Below, one piece after another: positions 1 through 12,181 of a DNA stretch of 36,556 nucleotides. The position numbers and the translations under genes were made by a program. The number at the start of each line of letters is the position of its first letter. The first letter of the stretch is position 1. The notes under the pieces were generated by a model. It did not search any database. It saw only the letters and a list, made by a program, of their open reading frames with translations, and had not been told where the DNA came from. Source of the stretch: Funneliformis mosseae (taxonomy: Eukaryota; Glomeromycota; Glomeromycetes; Glomerales; Glomeraceae); NCBI GenBank assembly GCA_910592005.1, contig CAJVPP010000308.1, positions 1 through 36,556 of the forward strand, in the 5' to 3' direction.

Positions 1-102
1 AATTTAGCGCGTAAAAAAAAAACTTTTTTGTGTGGGAAAAATACGTGACAAACGAAACTAAAATTTAGCGTAAAAAAACTTTTCGTGTGGAAAAAAAATA
101 CG
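1..102. repeat. Two tandem copies of a ~61-bp AT-rich repeat unit
   Basis: Copy 1 (1-46) and copy 2 (62-102) share the pattern AATTTAGCG, an A-run, ACTTTT, GTGTGG, an A-run and ATACG. They start 61 bases apart, with small indels in the homopolymer runs. The window edge may cut a longer array. No coding potential is visible. Confidence 0.7.
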
Positions 103-118
103 CATTACATCATCATAA

Positions 119-290
119 CGTCATCTCGGGTCACCCAGGTTGTTCTGGATCAAAGCAACAGTACGACTCTAACCCGACGGGTCAGGTCATGTAGGTCACA
201 GGTCATTAAAATTACCAACCCTGACTCGATTTAAAATCTGGGTCAGGTCGATCACCCGGGTCTGACCCGACCCTTTCGGAGCACTATGTA
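119..290. repeat. GC-richer repeat with GGGTCAGGTC motifs in both orientations
   Basis: GGGTCAGGTC occurs at 179-188 and 240-249. Inverted relatives (GACCCGACCC at 264-273, and ATCACCCGGGT next to it) follow. The block is far richer in G+C than its flanks and reads as the end of a dispersed non-coding repeat. Bases 300-977 hold poly(A/T) tracts and a 14-bp perfect palindrome (584-597) but no gene I can support. Confidence 0.5.
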
Positions 291-977
291 AAAGGTTACA
301 AGAAAGAAAAGAAGAAGAGGCGTGCTTACTTACTATGATACCTTGTGAATAATACAATAAAGGTTTATTTTAGTCACACAAAAAAATTTTTTTTTTATGT
401 TTCGTTATACACAATTCAATTTTTTCATTTTGGCTAAAGAAGAACTAAAGAAAAAAAAATAATAAAATAAAGAACAAAAACGTGTTTTTTTTATTTTTTG
501 ACATAATAACAAAATCGCAAAATCCAAATCAATAAAAATATTAGGGTTAAAAAGTGCATAGACGATTGCTTCTTTCAGGGGAACACAGAATTCTGTGAAT
601 AATGTGATGAATTAATTAACATCGAATCGATCTATAAGCGGACAGACATCAAGATATTTTTGTATTATCTTACATAGATATATATAGTCCTTTGCTTCGC
701 TCTAGACTAATAAGTATTAGTTATTCTATAGAAATCAATGGATAACATTAATTTCATGACATAGCTATGAAAATATCAATAATATCCTATATGATCACTG
801 TGAAATAACTTTTTTATCTCCTAAGAACTAATATCTATAATGAAAATTTTAGTTTATTAATAGTTTATTTTACTTTTTTATAAAAAGTTTATTTCATTAT
901 AAATATTTATTTGACTATAAACTTCCTATACTTTCTTTCTTCTTTTTTTTTTACTTTTTTGAAAATAAAAAATTAAA

Positions 978-2316
978 ATGCCTCAAAAATGTGTCAATAA
1001 AGAACAAAAACTTTATAAAACTTTTAACCCTATTTTCACTAATACAAGTACTTTCTATCATTCTCAAAAAATACCAGAAATTACAAATTCTATTCAAGAT
1101 ATTTTGAATCTTCTTCCTTTTTACAAATATCTAAAATTCAAGAAAGCTTAATTTTTATCATCAAAAAGCTATGGTATCTAATACTAAAAGATTAACTCAA
1201 AATTGGATTACTAAATTTAAAGAGTTTTGTAAAAGTTGCAATTATACTACATTATTTAAGAAAATTACAGATTCTAAATTAATTGAATAATAAGTTTGTG
1301 AATATATTACACAAATAACTAAAAAAAAATCTAGTAAATATAAAGCAAATTCAGTAAAATAAGCCGTTGATGCTATTAATCATCATTTGATAAAAGTTTC
1401 TCTAATATGCAAAATTAATTTATATAATAAATATAAATTTTCAAATTTATTTACTATTTTACATGGTAAAATGAAAGATTTATAAGAAAAAGATTTAATG
1501 AAAAAGAGTGATTAATAGTGTTGACTGTACAGTAAGTTCAAGAAATTTTTGCTAATAACTTTCTTAATTTTAACATCCTTATAGGTCTTTTATATCATAT
1601 ATTTTTTTAAATTGCAACTAACTTTATATTTCGTAATAATAAATATTATAATCTTCATATAGATAAATTTCAATTTCTATCTAATGATAGTTTACTTTTT
1701 TACCATTATTATAGTAAAAATAATCAGCGTAAAATTAAAGGAGAAGCTGTACAGAATATTCATCTTCTTTCAAATTTAAAATAAGCTAATAATATTTATC
1801 TAAACATCCTAGTAGTGCTTCTAAAAATTTCTATTTATATATTAATTTACTTTAGCATAAAACTAGTATTTGGTATAAACAAACACATTATAAAAGTAAT
1901 AAAGTAGAAAATTTTATGAAAATATTAGAAAGTCTGTTAAAGTAGAACTTTTATTTGGTTTTTTAATAAACCATTTTGGTCATAAAACTGTTGCTCAAAT
2001 TCTTCAAGATGCTAATATTCTAGAAAATACTATAATGGAAATAACAGATTACAAAAGTATTCAAAGTATTTATATATATAAAAAAGTAAATAAAAAATAA
2101 TATCTTATTACTATGGATATTTTAATTAATACTATAAAATCATTAAGATCAATTCTTACTGATTCAATAAGTAAAAATACAAATATTGATGTTCAACCAG
2201 AAATTTCTTTTTCAATTTTTACTATAATATTAAAATTTTTTTCTGCTAATAATATTCAAAAGAAACTTTCTATTTTTAATAATTGTCATTTTAATAATAT
2301 AACTTTTAAATTGTAA
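978..2316 (+). pseudogene. Decayed Crypton-type tyrosine recombinase (DUF3504-like)
   Basis: Conceptual translation from ATG 978 gives a broken tyrosine-recombinase protein. The N-terminal part includes KITDSKLIE just before 1290. The middle holds the first catalytic-Arg region at 1632-1658, reading R-N-N-K-Y-Y-N-L-H. The C-terminal catalytic region has GHKTVAQILQD from 1978, followed by a Tyr in IYKKVNKK near 2070-2097. The last open stretch (2113-2316) is the tail. The frame is broken by many stops, several of them TAA where the family has Gln (1360, 1782, 2098), plus at least two frameshifts. I recognise the family from Crypton/DUF3504 proteins abundant in Glomeromycotina. It cannot make a working recombinase. 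The flanks show no clear element ends. Confidence 0.75.
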
Positions 2317-5300
2317 AATGTATTTGTATTACAAATAATAATATATTGTATAATTAAATATTAATGATCTGCATTAAAATAAACTTTGATATTTTTTATT
2401 AGTATTAAAATATTAATATAAAAAATCACAGGCGATCATTAGTAACCATAAATAATATTAATTATTACAATATATACTAAAAATATAAAAATATATTAAA
2501 TTTTAAAAATTATATTGTTAAAATAATAATTATAAGTTTTTTTTAAATAAAATTTAGCAAATTAATATTAGCATTTAATAAAAATTTATTGAATTACTAT
2601 AAATTAAGATTTTAATAATTTTTATTTGTATTAGTTAAAATAATTATATTAATAAGATATTATTTTTCATTACATATATAAATATCTTGATATTATAGTA
2701 TTTTTGTATATTAATTAATACTTAAAAATTTTTTGAGTAATAATTTATAATTAAAATAATTTATTAAAAAGTAAAATAAAGATTTTATTTTATAAATTTT
2801 TTAATATCTTTTATAAAATTTTTTACTTTAATAATATTAATATTTTTATTATATAAATATAATTTTTATATTAAAATAAATTAATTTATAAATAAAATTT
2901 TTAAATTTAATAAAAAATAAACATAATTTTTAAAAAATATATAATATAAAAATTTATTTTTAAAAGTATTTTAATTAAGAAAGTTATTAACAAAAATTTT
3001 AAAACTTATTATAATATTTAATATTATTGATTAAGTAAATATTTTTTTATATAATTAAACAAAAATAAAAGTTTATTGTTTTATTAAATTCTTTTTTATA
3101 AATATTTCATTTTATTTATTTAATAGTTATAAATTTAAAAAAATTATATTTATTATATAAATTAGTTTACAAATTAATAAATTTTTTATAAATAATAGTA
3201 TTATCAACTAATATTATATATTATAAAATTAATTTTATTATTTTATTAATTTTAAAATTTATAATATTTTTAAATAATATAATATAATTATTATTTTAAA
3301 TTATTAACCTAATTTTAAGTATTTTTTTATAATATTTTAAACTATAGTTTTAACTTAAAATATTAAAAAAATATGATTTGAATTTTTTTTAAGAAAAAAA
3401 TAAAAAATCTTTATATATATAAAATTAAAATATTATAGTTAACTTTTATTAATATATTATTAAAATATTTTTTTAATTTTTTGTCTATTAAAAAAAATTA
3501 AAATAAAAAAAATATATAAAATAAAAAATATAGTAATTTTATAATAAAAAGTTTATAAAAAATATATTTTTATATTATTTAATAAAAAATATAATAAATG
3601 ATAAAATAACCTTTATTTAATTATAAATATTTATATTATATTTTTTATTTTTAGTTATATTGTAAAAATATATAAATTATAAATTTTTATAAAATAAGTA
3701 TTATCTAATAAAAAAATTTTTTAATTAATATTAAATTCGGATTTATTTTATTAAATAAAAGTTATATTTAATATATTAATATATAAATTAATTATTTTTT
3801 TTTATAATTTTTTCTATTAAATTATTTATTTATAATCAACTTTCTAAATACATTTACTTAAAATTCATAATAAAAATATTAAAAAATATATATTTAAATA
3901 GAGTATTTAAAAAGAAAATTTATATATAATTTTTATTAGTTTAAAATAAAATAAGGATTATATAAGATTAGATAATATGACACAAAAGTATTTTAATATT
4001 TACCTGCTTACAGCTTGAGTTAATACTGATTGATTTTGCAATATTTTTTTTAGATCATTTTAGACTTAATAATGATCTCTATTTTTTAGTATACTTAAAA
4101 TTAAATAAAAATATATATTAGAGAAAAAATATAATATATATATTTAAAGAAAATATAATTAGAAAAAGTTAATTATATATAATTTTATTAAAAATGATAA
4201 TTTATTTAATTTAATATAATTTATTTATTTAAATTTAATTATTTAATTAAATTATTTAAAATCTAAAATATTATTAGTAATAAAAAATAATCTTATTATA
4301 TTTTTTTTATTTTTACTTAATAATCTATAAAATTATAATATAATAAATATTATATTGTCATCAAGTTCAATTTCTGTTATCTTATCATTTAAGTTAAAAG
4401 GATATAATTATTGATTCTACTTATTAATTTAAATTCTGTAATTTTATACATCTTAAAATTTAGGATTTATTTAGTTAAACTCAATGATAAATTTAAAAGC
4501 AAATTAATATAATATATTATAATTTAATCTTAGATAAAAAATAATGTTAAAAGAATAAGTAATTTTTATAAATTTAAATTAATTTCCTTATTTATAACTT
4601 AAACTTACAAAAGAATTATAAAATTTATATACAAATTAATTTACAATTTAAGCAAAATATTATTTTATATATACAAAATTAAATTATTATAACTAATTTT
4701 TTATTACGCTATAACTAACTATATTTGTAAATATAATAATAAAATAAAATAAAATACAGAATATAAATTATAATAAAAATAATAAAAGTAATAAAGATAT
4801 TTAAAATAAAAAGTTAAGGATATAATAATGTTTACAAAATTAGAAAAATTAAGTAATTTAATTGATTAAATAAATTAATAAATTATGCAAATTTTTTAAA
4901 TTATTAATATTTATCTAATTTTTCTCATAGTATTTTATTGATTATTGTTATATATTATCATTTGATAATTTTTATATGATATTTTCTGTATTTATAATAA
5001 TATTTATTTTTAATATTAATAATATTATATATTGATTAATCATAATTTTTTAATCTTTTTTAATCAAACTGATTTTTCTAATTTTCTAATTTTAATATTT
5101 ATTTTATTATTTATCTAATTTTTTTATTTTTATATAAAATTAAATAATATAAATTTTATTTAAATATTAAACTAATTTTCACATAAGTTTTAAATTTAAT
5201 AATTTTTTAAAATAAATCTTTTTATTTTCTTACCTAATATTAATTATAATATATTATACTAATTTGTATTTAAATTTATTATTAATATAAATAATTAAAT

Positions 5301-6760
5301 TTATTTTTATATTATAAATTTGATTATTTTATTTTTATACTATTAATTTTAAAATAAATTTAAATATTTAAATATATATAAAACTTTTACTTTTAACTAT
5401 TTTTAAGTTAAATATTTTTTTACTTATTAAAATTATAATAATAAATAAAATTTAAAATTATAATAAATTTTAAAAATATACTAAATAAATTTTAAGTAAT
5501 TAAAATTATATAAATTATTTCTTTAATAGTTTTACTTATAATTTATTTAATAACTAAAATTATATATATTAATTATATTTCTTTAAAAATACAACTACTT
5601 TTACATATAAATTTAGCTAAGATTTAATAATACAAGTTAAAATTATTTTAATATACTTATTTTTAATAATTATTTATTATTAAAGAATATAGTAATTATT
5701 TAAAATAAATTTTATAATATTATTTAAGTAAAACTTTTTAATTAACTATTATAAAATTTAAACTTATATAAAAATATATTTATTATTTAATAAAATAAAT
5801 CTAATAAATTAAATTATATTTTTTTATGATTATTAAATATTAAATTATTTTTAAAAATTAAAAATTAAAAATTTAATATATTTTAATAAATATTAATTTT
5901 TATATATTATTAAATATATTTTAATATACTGTAACAAATTTAATAAATCTTTTTATAATTACTAGATATTAAAATTTTACAATTTTTATAAAATATTTTA
6001 TAATAATTTTATATTTATAATTTAAAAGATAATAGTAATAATAATTATAATTATTAAATAAAATTTAAAAATATAGTAAAGTTATTTAATAATAAAAGTA
6101 AAATTTGATAAAATTTTATTAAAATTAAATTTTTAAATATTTATTATAAAGATAATATTTCAATTAGTTATAATAAATGATAAATAAACATTATAATATT
6201 ATAAATAATTATAATATTATTAAAAATAAGTTGTAATAAGTAGTAATAAATATTATTATATTATAATATTATCTTTATTTTATTAATAAAAATATTTAAA
6301 TAAATATTCAATTAATTTAATTATGATAAAATATTTTAAAAAAATATTAGATAAATTAAACTTAAAATTATTATTATAAAAAAATAATATATTATTATTT
6401 GAAATATAGCAAAGGATCTTATACTTCTAAGCATATTAAATATAATGTTATTCTATATTATAGTCTGATTAACAAATAAAATTTATGAATTTATTTATTA
6501 TTAATTTTGTATTATATAAATATTATTAGTTATATTATTTAAATTATCTTATGTTATTTTCAAAATTATGTTTTTAAACTAAAATAGTTTATTTCTTAGT
6601 TTAATCTAAATCTATTAATTAAAATTAATAAAATATTTTATTAATGTATTTTTAATTTTTTAATTCTTATTATTTAATACTTTATTAGATTTTAAATTTT
6701 ATTTAAAAATAGAGTAAATTTATTTATTGTAGACATAATATTATCACCTCCTTCTTATTA
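2317..6760. other. A/T desert, no gene seen
   Basis: About 4.4 kb of almost pure A/T with runs of TAA and ATT words and stops in all frames. A few less extreme islands (near 3990-4080, 4360-4450 and 6400-6470) look like eroded sequence, but I recognise no protein in them. The composition matches the other blocks that carry transposon fossils, so decayed mobile DNA is the likeliest origin (inference). Confidence 0.6.
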
Positions 6761-6850
6761 CCTGTGTTACACCTCCTACTTTTTTCATTTTTCATATATA
6801 TTCTGAAAACTTAGAAATTTTTTCATGTGTGAAATCCTATTTATCACATA

Positions 6851-7193
6851 TGTTAGTGTTACATAGTTTAGAGTTAGGGTTAGAATTAGAGTAAGATATA
6901 TATATAAAGGCAATGTATAAGAAGTATCACTCTATAATGAATAAATTTACTCTTAAAAATAATATAATTATAATTTTAAGATATAATTATTTTAATAAAG
7001 GAAATTAAAAAAATTAAATTTTTAAATTTTTAAATTTTGATTAAAATAATATATATAATTATAAAATTTAATTTTATTAATTTTATTTATTTTTTATTAT
7101 CTAACATTTTATATAATTACATATTAAATAATTTATATTATTTTATATTAATACTATTAATATACAATCTTTTTAGATTACAACTATTAAACA
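6851..7193 (+). repeat. Candidate LTR of a Ty1/Copia-type retrotransposon
   Basis: The segment begins TGTTAGTGTTAC and ends TTAAACA, fitting the TG...CA rule for LTRs. A TATA-like TATATATAAAGG lies near 6898-6909, followed by what could be the transcript start. Directly after the end comes a primer-binding-site-like sequence (next entry). The left boundary is uncertain; another TGTTAC starts at 6765. No second LTR copy was found in the window. Confidence 0.4.
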
Positions 7194-7205
7194 TAGTATC
7201 AGAGA
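7194..7205 (+). other. Degenerate retrotransposon primer-binding site (initiator tRNA-Met type)
   Basis: TAGTATCAGAGA matches the classic Copia primer-binding sequence TGGTATCAGAGC at 10 of 12 positions, and one of the two differences is a G-to-A transition. It sits immediately after the CA end of the candidate LTR, as expected. The following 7206-7690 may be the eroded start of the internal region; no gag or pol domain is readable. Confidence 0.45.
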
Positions 7206-8930
7206 ATTGATTCTTTTATAGTCTACATATAATTTTAACTAATTTTATGCTAAATTTTAGTTGTTTTACTACTAAGTTATCAAGTTAAGTTAAGTTTATT
7301 AAACGTAAGCAGCTTTAATTATAAGTCAAGATTTAGTACAGTAATTCACAAAGAGTTTTATATAAGAAATAAAAAATACTTAACTGAAATAAAAAAGAAA
7401 TAATAAGATAATAATATATAGAAGAAATAAGGAAATAGAAGTAAGAAATAAAGGTATATATAGTGAAGAGTAGTATTGCACTATCTTTACAAGTAAGAAG
7501 TTTCTATACAGCTTTCAGTCTATCTTTTCTAACTTACAAAAGGACTTGTATTTATATTTATTTTATTATATATATTGACATATCTAATATATTAACTATA
7601 TTAATTATATTAGATATATCTGATATGTTAGACATATTAACTATATATTAAATATATTAATTATGTTTAATATATTTTAACATTATTGATATTTTATACT
7701 TCACTATACATTTGTAAATCTGTGATCATCAAAATCAATACCTGGATATAATACTAATTATTAATAGAAATAATAATAGATTGTTTATAATATTAATTAT
7801 TTTTATTATAGCATTAAATTTACATACTTTATTAATCTATTTATATTTATTAAATTATATTTAATTTTATAAATATATGTTATATATTAATAATTTTTAT
7901 TTTTTAATTATATAATAATTTATAAATTATTTTTAAAAAAATTTTATATTAGATAATTTTATTATTAATTTTTAATGATTTTTTTAAAATTTATTTATAA
8001 TTATAATTATAAATATAATAATATAAAATTTATTATAAAATAAATATATATATTATAAATTTTTATAATTTTTTATTAATAATAAAGTGATTTAATTAAT
8101 ATATAATATATAAAATTTTAAAAAAATTTATCATTATAAATTGATTTTTAAAATTATTTTAAAACTTAAAATATTTACTTTTTATATAGTAATTATATTA
8201 GTAAAAATATTTTATATTTTATTAATAATTATTATTTCTTTTAAAAATTTATAGACAAATTTGTTTATTAAATAATTTAAAAATTAAAAATTTCTTAGTA
8301 AATATAAAATATATGAATACAAGTTATATAATATATATAAAAATTTATTATTATTTAGTTAGAATTAGTTTAATATAAGTATACAGATTAGCTTTCTATT
8401 TATCACACTGCATCAGATTATACTGTTTTGTTTTTATTAATTAATCTGAAACTTATAAAACTTTTTACTAAATATTATTTATCACAATCTTATATTTTAT
8501 ATTATATTAAACACCTCAAGTATGATTAAAAATTGCCTAAAAAACTAAAAAAAATATTTATTTTTGAGTTTTATTAATATAAATAATATATAAATATGTG
8601 AAAAATTTTAATAATATTAAATCATGAAATATATAGTATTTATTAATAATTAATAATAATACTTAAATATAAAATTAATTTTGAAAAAATTAATTTTGAC
8701 AAGTATCATTATAAATAATATTTATTTATTTTTAATAATAAATATTTAAATATTATAAAATTACTCTAATTTTATAATATTATTCATTATTATTTTATTA
8801 TAAAATAAATAAATTTAATAAATATAATAAAATATAATAATACTCTTGTGATTATTAATGAAGAAAAAGTTCATACAAATACAAGAAAAGCATATATAAA
8901 AAATTTAAAGCTGATTTCATATTAATAAAA
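7206..8930. other. A/T desert with probable eroded element interior
   Basis: 7206-7690 is slightly less A/T-rich and may be element interior. 7690-8930 is nearly pure A/T. The short open frame at 7463-7651 translates to low-complexity Ile/Tyr-rich sequence and is not supported as a gene. Confidence 0.45.
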
Positions 8931-8980
8931 CCTATTATTTCATCTACATTACTAACCAGATAATCCTATTTCGATCTTTA

Positions 8981-9207
8981 ATGGAGCGCGCTTTATGGTA
9001 GTTAACTTGTATAAAATTCTATAGTACCCCATGTGTATAATGACCCTCCCTTTGGAACGGTTTAGAATGTAAAGTATCCGGGTATTATACATAGGAGTTT
9101 ACTTTAAAATCAATTGAAAAAAATTTACAATATAAATTAACGCTTTATATAGTACCCTGAAATTTTTGTAAACCGGGTAAATAGAACGCGCACTACGGTA
9201 TTTACCA
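8981..9207. repeat. Paired 27-bp direct repeats 200 bp apart flanking a hairpin
   Basis: 8981-9007 and 9181-9207 are related direct repeats (core GCGCGC or ACGCGC followed by a GGTA element) starting exactly 200 bases apart. Between them lie imperfect inverted arms at 9027-9046 and 9080-9097 around GTATAAT/ATTATAC. A TATAGTACCC word occurs in both halves. This looks like two units of a diverged tandem repeat or a small non-autonomous element. Confidence 0.5.
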
Positions 9208-10340
9208 TGGTTAAAAAAAAAAAAGATTTCTATCCCAGCTACTTATATTTTAAATGAAAGATTATTTAGTAATGTTGGTAATCTAAAGAACACGTTTAAA
9301 TCCTGAATTGTTTAATAGGCTTATGTTTTTTTTTAAAATAATGCATTATTTGTTATCCTTCCTCAGAAAAATTTATGTAAATATTAGTTTATATTTTATA
9401 CATACTTATGTAATGGATAATGTCAATAAAATGAATATTACAATAAAATGCATAAAATATAAATACAATCTGTTGATCATTCACGGATATTTAATAATCA
9501 TCCGGAAAATTTATTGATTTTATTTATATCCGCGGATAATCCGGATCGCTTCACTGATTGGCAGGCTCGAAACCGAATTCATTCCTTTTTATTAACAATT
9601 TCCGAAATTATCTGACAAGTTTCCAATTGCCTGAATCCCATTCGAAAAAAAAATTTGTTTCCCACGAATATTTTCCGAAAAAATTTACGCATACATTTTT
9701 TATCAAGATTTCTCGTATAAGAAATAATATTCCCCCTAATTATAAATCTAAACCGAGAACCCCACTTCGTTATATATGATTAAATAGGGCATAATCATTA
9801 TAAAGCAATTTTCAAAAAAAATTAAGACAAAAATCCGTAATTTTATTAAAAGAAAAAGATTGCCAAAGTAAACAAAATTATGCCTAATATAGATCATTTG
9901 CCGATAATTTAAGATTTTGATGTACATGTGGTCATTTTAATTTCTATATTTCATTAATTCCGATCGGAATTAAGATTAACCGAGATTTCGAATTTTAAAG
10001 TTTGATAATTTTATTGCAATCTTCTTTAGGAAAACACTTTATTGTAATGTCATTTGATAAATTCTGAATAAAAGAAAAAAGAACATTACAAAGCACATTA
10101 CCTAATTATCTTTTCGAATGTTTCTTTATTATTATGAATTTTTTTTATTTTTCTTGGATCGGAAGAATGGGTTTCAAGTTATACCTTGTTTAAATAATGA
10201 TCCGATGATTAAATACACAAGGTTACAATTAATTCACTTAATGTCGTACTTTGTTTCCTTATAAGTCAAACTCAAGAATTGAAAAAAAAAACTTAGAACG
10301 AAGAAGATGAATGTAGCACAACCCGCCCAGTTCCATTCTT
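9208..10340. other. Intergenic region with ATCCGG-type repeat fragment, no gene supported
   Basis: A short repeat fragment at 9480-9550 carries several ATCCGG/CCGGAT words and a perfect 12-bp palindrome TATCCGCGGATA (9527-9538). The open frame at 9558-9779 has no recognisable domain and opens at a TTG in repeat sequence, so I do not call it. The remainder to 10340 is AT-rich upstream sequence of the methyltransferase gene. Confidence 0.45.
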
Positions 10341-10344
10341 TAGT

Positions 10345-10354
10345 TATATATAAG
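10345..10354 (+). promoter_or_regulatory. TATA-like box of the methyltransferase gene
   Basis: TATATATAAG lies 108 bases upstream of the ATG at 10462. It is followed by a long pyrimidine tract (about 10383-10411), a common layout of fungal core promoters. Position-based inference only. Confidence 0.45.
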
Positions 10355-10461
10355 CAGCTTAAATTTATCTTGCATTTTAAAATCTGTTTTTTTTTTTTTT
10401 TCTTTTTTTTCCAAATAAACACGAAATAAATAAATTTCTTCAAAGGAAGTTATATATAATC

Positions 10462-11725
10462 ATGAAAGTGTCGTCTTATCACGAAGAAGAATATCTAGCA
10501 AAATCATCTTATCATGAAGAGGGAGAAGAATATCTAGAAGGATCTACTTATATTAGAGAAGGAGAAGAAGAATATCTAAAGGAAACAGAAACAGACATCG
10601 ATATAATTAATAAAATGTGTGCTTACTTAAATAAAAAGAGGATTTCAAGTGCTTTAGAAAGTCCTTCAACTTTTTATCGTCCGACAAGTGGAGAGGATGA
10701 AGATCGGCTACATTGTGTACATCTCATGTTAAAATATGCTTGGAAGTATAATTTTGCCGCACCTATCAAGGGTTTATTATGCTCAGATGCGGGTGCTAAA
10801 GTCCTTGACGTCGGGTAATTATTAACAAGGGTTGGATTATTATTATTGTTAATGAGATTAATATAATTTTCAATTTAATTTCTCTTCTAAATTCCAAGAT
10901 GTGGTTTGGGTATCTGGACATTAGAAATGGCATCAGAATTTCCTTTAGCAAAATTTTATGGGATTGATTCAGTATCATATTTTCCTGAATCAGTTTCGCC
11001 CAAGAATGTCGAGTTTTTGGAAGCGAATATCCTTTATGGCCTCCCATATAAAGATGCAGAATTTGATTATGTGTTTGCAAGAGAATTGATATTTGCATTT
11101 CAACCATCCGATTTTGAAAATATCGTAATGAAAGAGATATTACGAGTTGTCAAACCTGGAGGATACATAGAGGTAAATCATCTCTTTTTTTTTTTTTATT
11201 TTCGAAATGCATTTTGTTGCGCCACGATTTCTCAAAAGTATTTTCATAGTTTGTTGAATCAGAACTTGAAGGTCACATTTCGACTAAAGCATTGCTCCGT
11301 TGGAATAATGAAGGAAGTAAGTAACTTTTCTTATTTTATCTTCGTTGATTTTGCATGTGATCATATTTTTTTTTTTAAAAAAACAAAAACTTTACATATT
11401 AGTGAAACCGTGGATTAATTCTCTGAACATCGATACAACAATTAACTGTCGTCTTCAAGAAATTTTTACAAATACAAACCAATTAAAAAATATATCAGAA
11501 CAAAGGATAAAAATTCCATTCGGTAGAAGTAATGATTTTGTCGGGGAATTTGCCGCTGAAACTACCATGCAATATATAAAATCTATGGCTGAATTATTAA
11601 TTCCATTCATGAAATTAACGCATGAAGAGTATTATAACTTGACTAAAGAGATTGATAAGGAATTCAGAGATGAAAAAAGTGCCAGTTACTTTTGGAATCG
11701 AAGAATTACTGCGATGAAAATTTAA
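10462..11725 (+). CDS. Class I SAM-dependent methyltransferase, four exons
   Basis: Model: exons 10462-10814, 10899-11172, 11250-11316 and 11403-11725, with all phases consistent, giving 338 aa. Residues 114-122 (VLDVGCGLG) form the S-adenosylmethionine-binding motif I and are created by the first splice. GID follows as the acidic motif II. The ILYGLPYKDAEFDYVFAREL stretch and LRVVKPGGYIE (199-209) complete the methyltransferase 11/25-type fold. The substrate cannot be told. The C-terminal third (IPFMKLTHEEYYNLTKEI...) is typical of the expanded fungal family of this kind. The N-terminus (4-40) has three tandem acidic repeats of the SSYHEEEYL type. Donors are good (GTAATT, GTAAAT, GTAAGT). 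It is tail to tail with the glycosylase-like gene. Exon 3 (67 bases) rests on phase and splice sites only. Confidence 0.82.
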
Positions 11726-12181
11726 TAATAATCGTATATATTTATTATTCATATCATTAATTATAATTATAAACTATTTTCGAACATTATTTATATATAT
11801 ATATATATATATATTATTCTGTCGATTTTGTATTTAAATAAATAAATAAATAAATACATAAATAAACGCGACTTGCAAATCAACTACTTTAAAGTCAAAT
11901 TAATTCACCATCTTTTTACCATAAAAGATTTTGGGGGAGAATAATCTTGATTCATATCCTGTTTATTTTTAAGTTTGTTATCTGAAGGTGAGATGATATC
12001 CATATCATTATATTCATAGCTTTTTTTAAAGGAAGTATGTTCCAAGGAAACGGATTTCTTTGTTATTCTGATACCTAGTTCTTCGTTTCCATTATACGCG
12101 ACATTGCTACCTTAAATTGCTCATATCTTTAATAAAATCTTTACAACTTGTTGAGTATTAAATTCATTAATTAATTAAGCT
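11726..12181. other. Intergenic region between convergent genes, with microsatellites
   Basis: This is the shared 3' region of two convergent genes. It holds a (TA)n run near 11791-11814 and an AAAT-type tetranucleotide run near 11834-11870. No further gene was seen. Confidence 0.6.

Noticed and set aside
2317..8930. Mitochondrial DNA insertion
   Set aside because: The extreme A/T content suggested it, but no mitochondrial protein, rRNA or tRNA could be read, and the transposon fossils explain at least part of it.
9558..9779. 73-codon plus-strand frame
   Set aside because: It opens at TTG inside repeat debris and shows no domain, no splice partner and no Kozak context.
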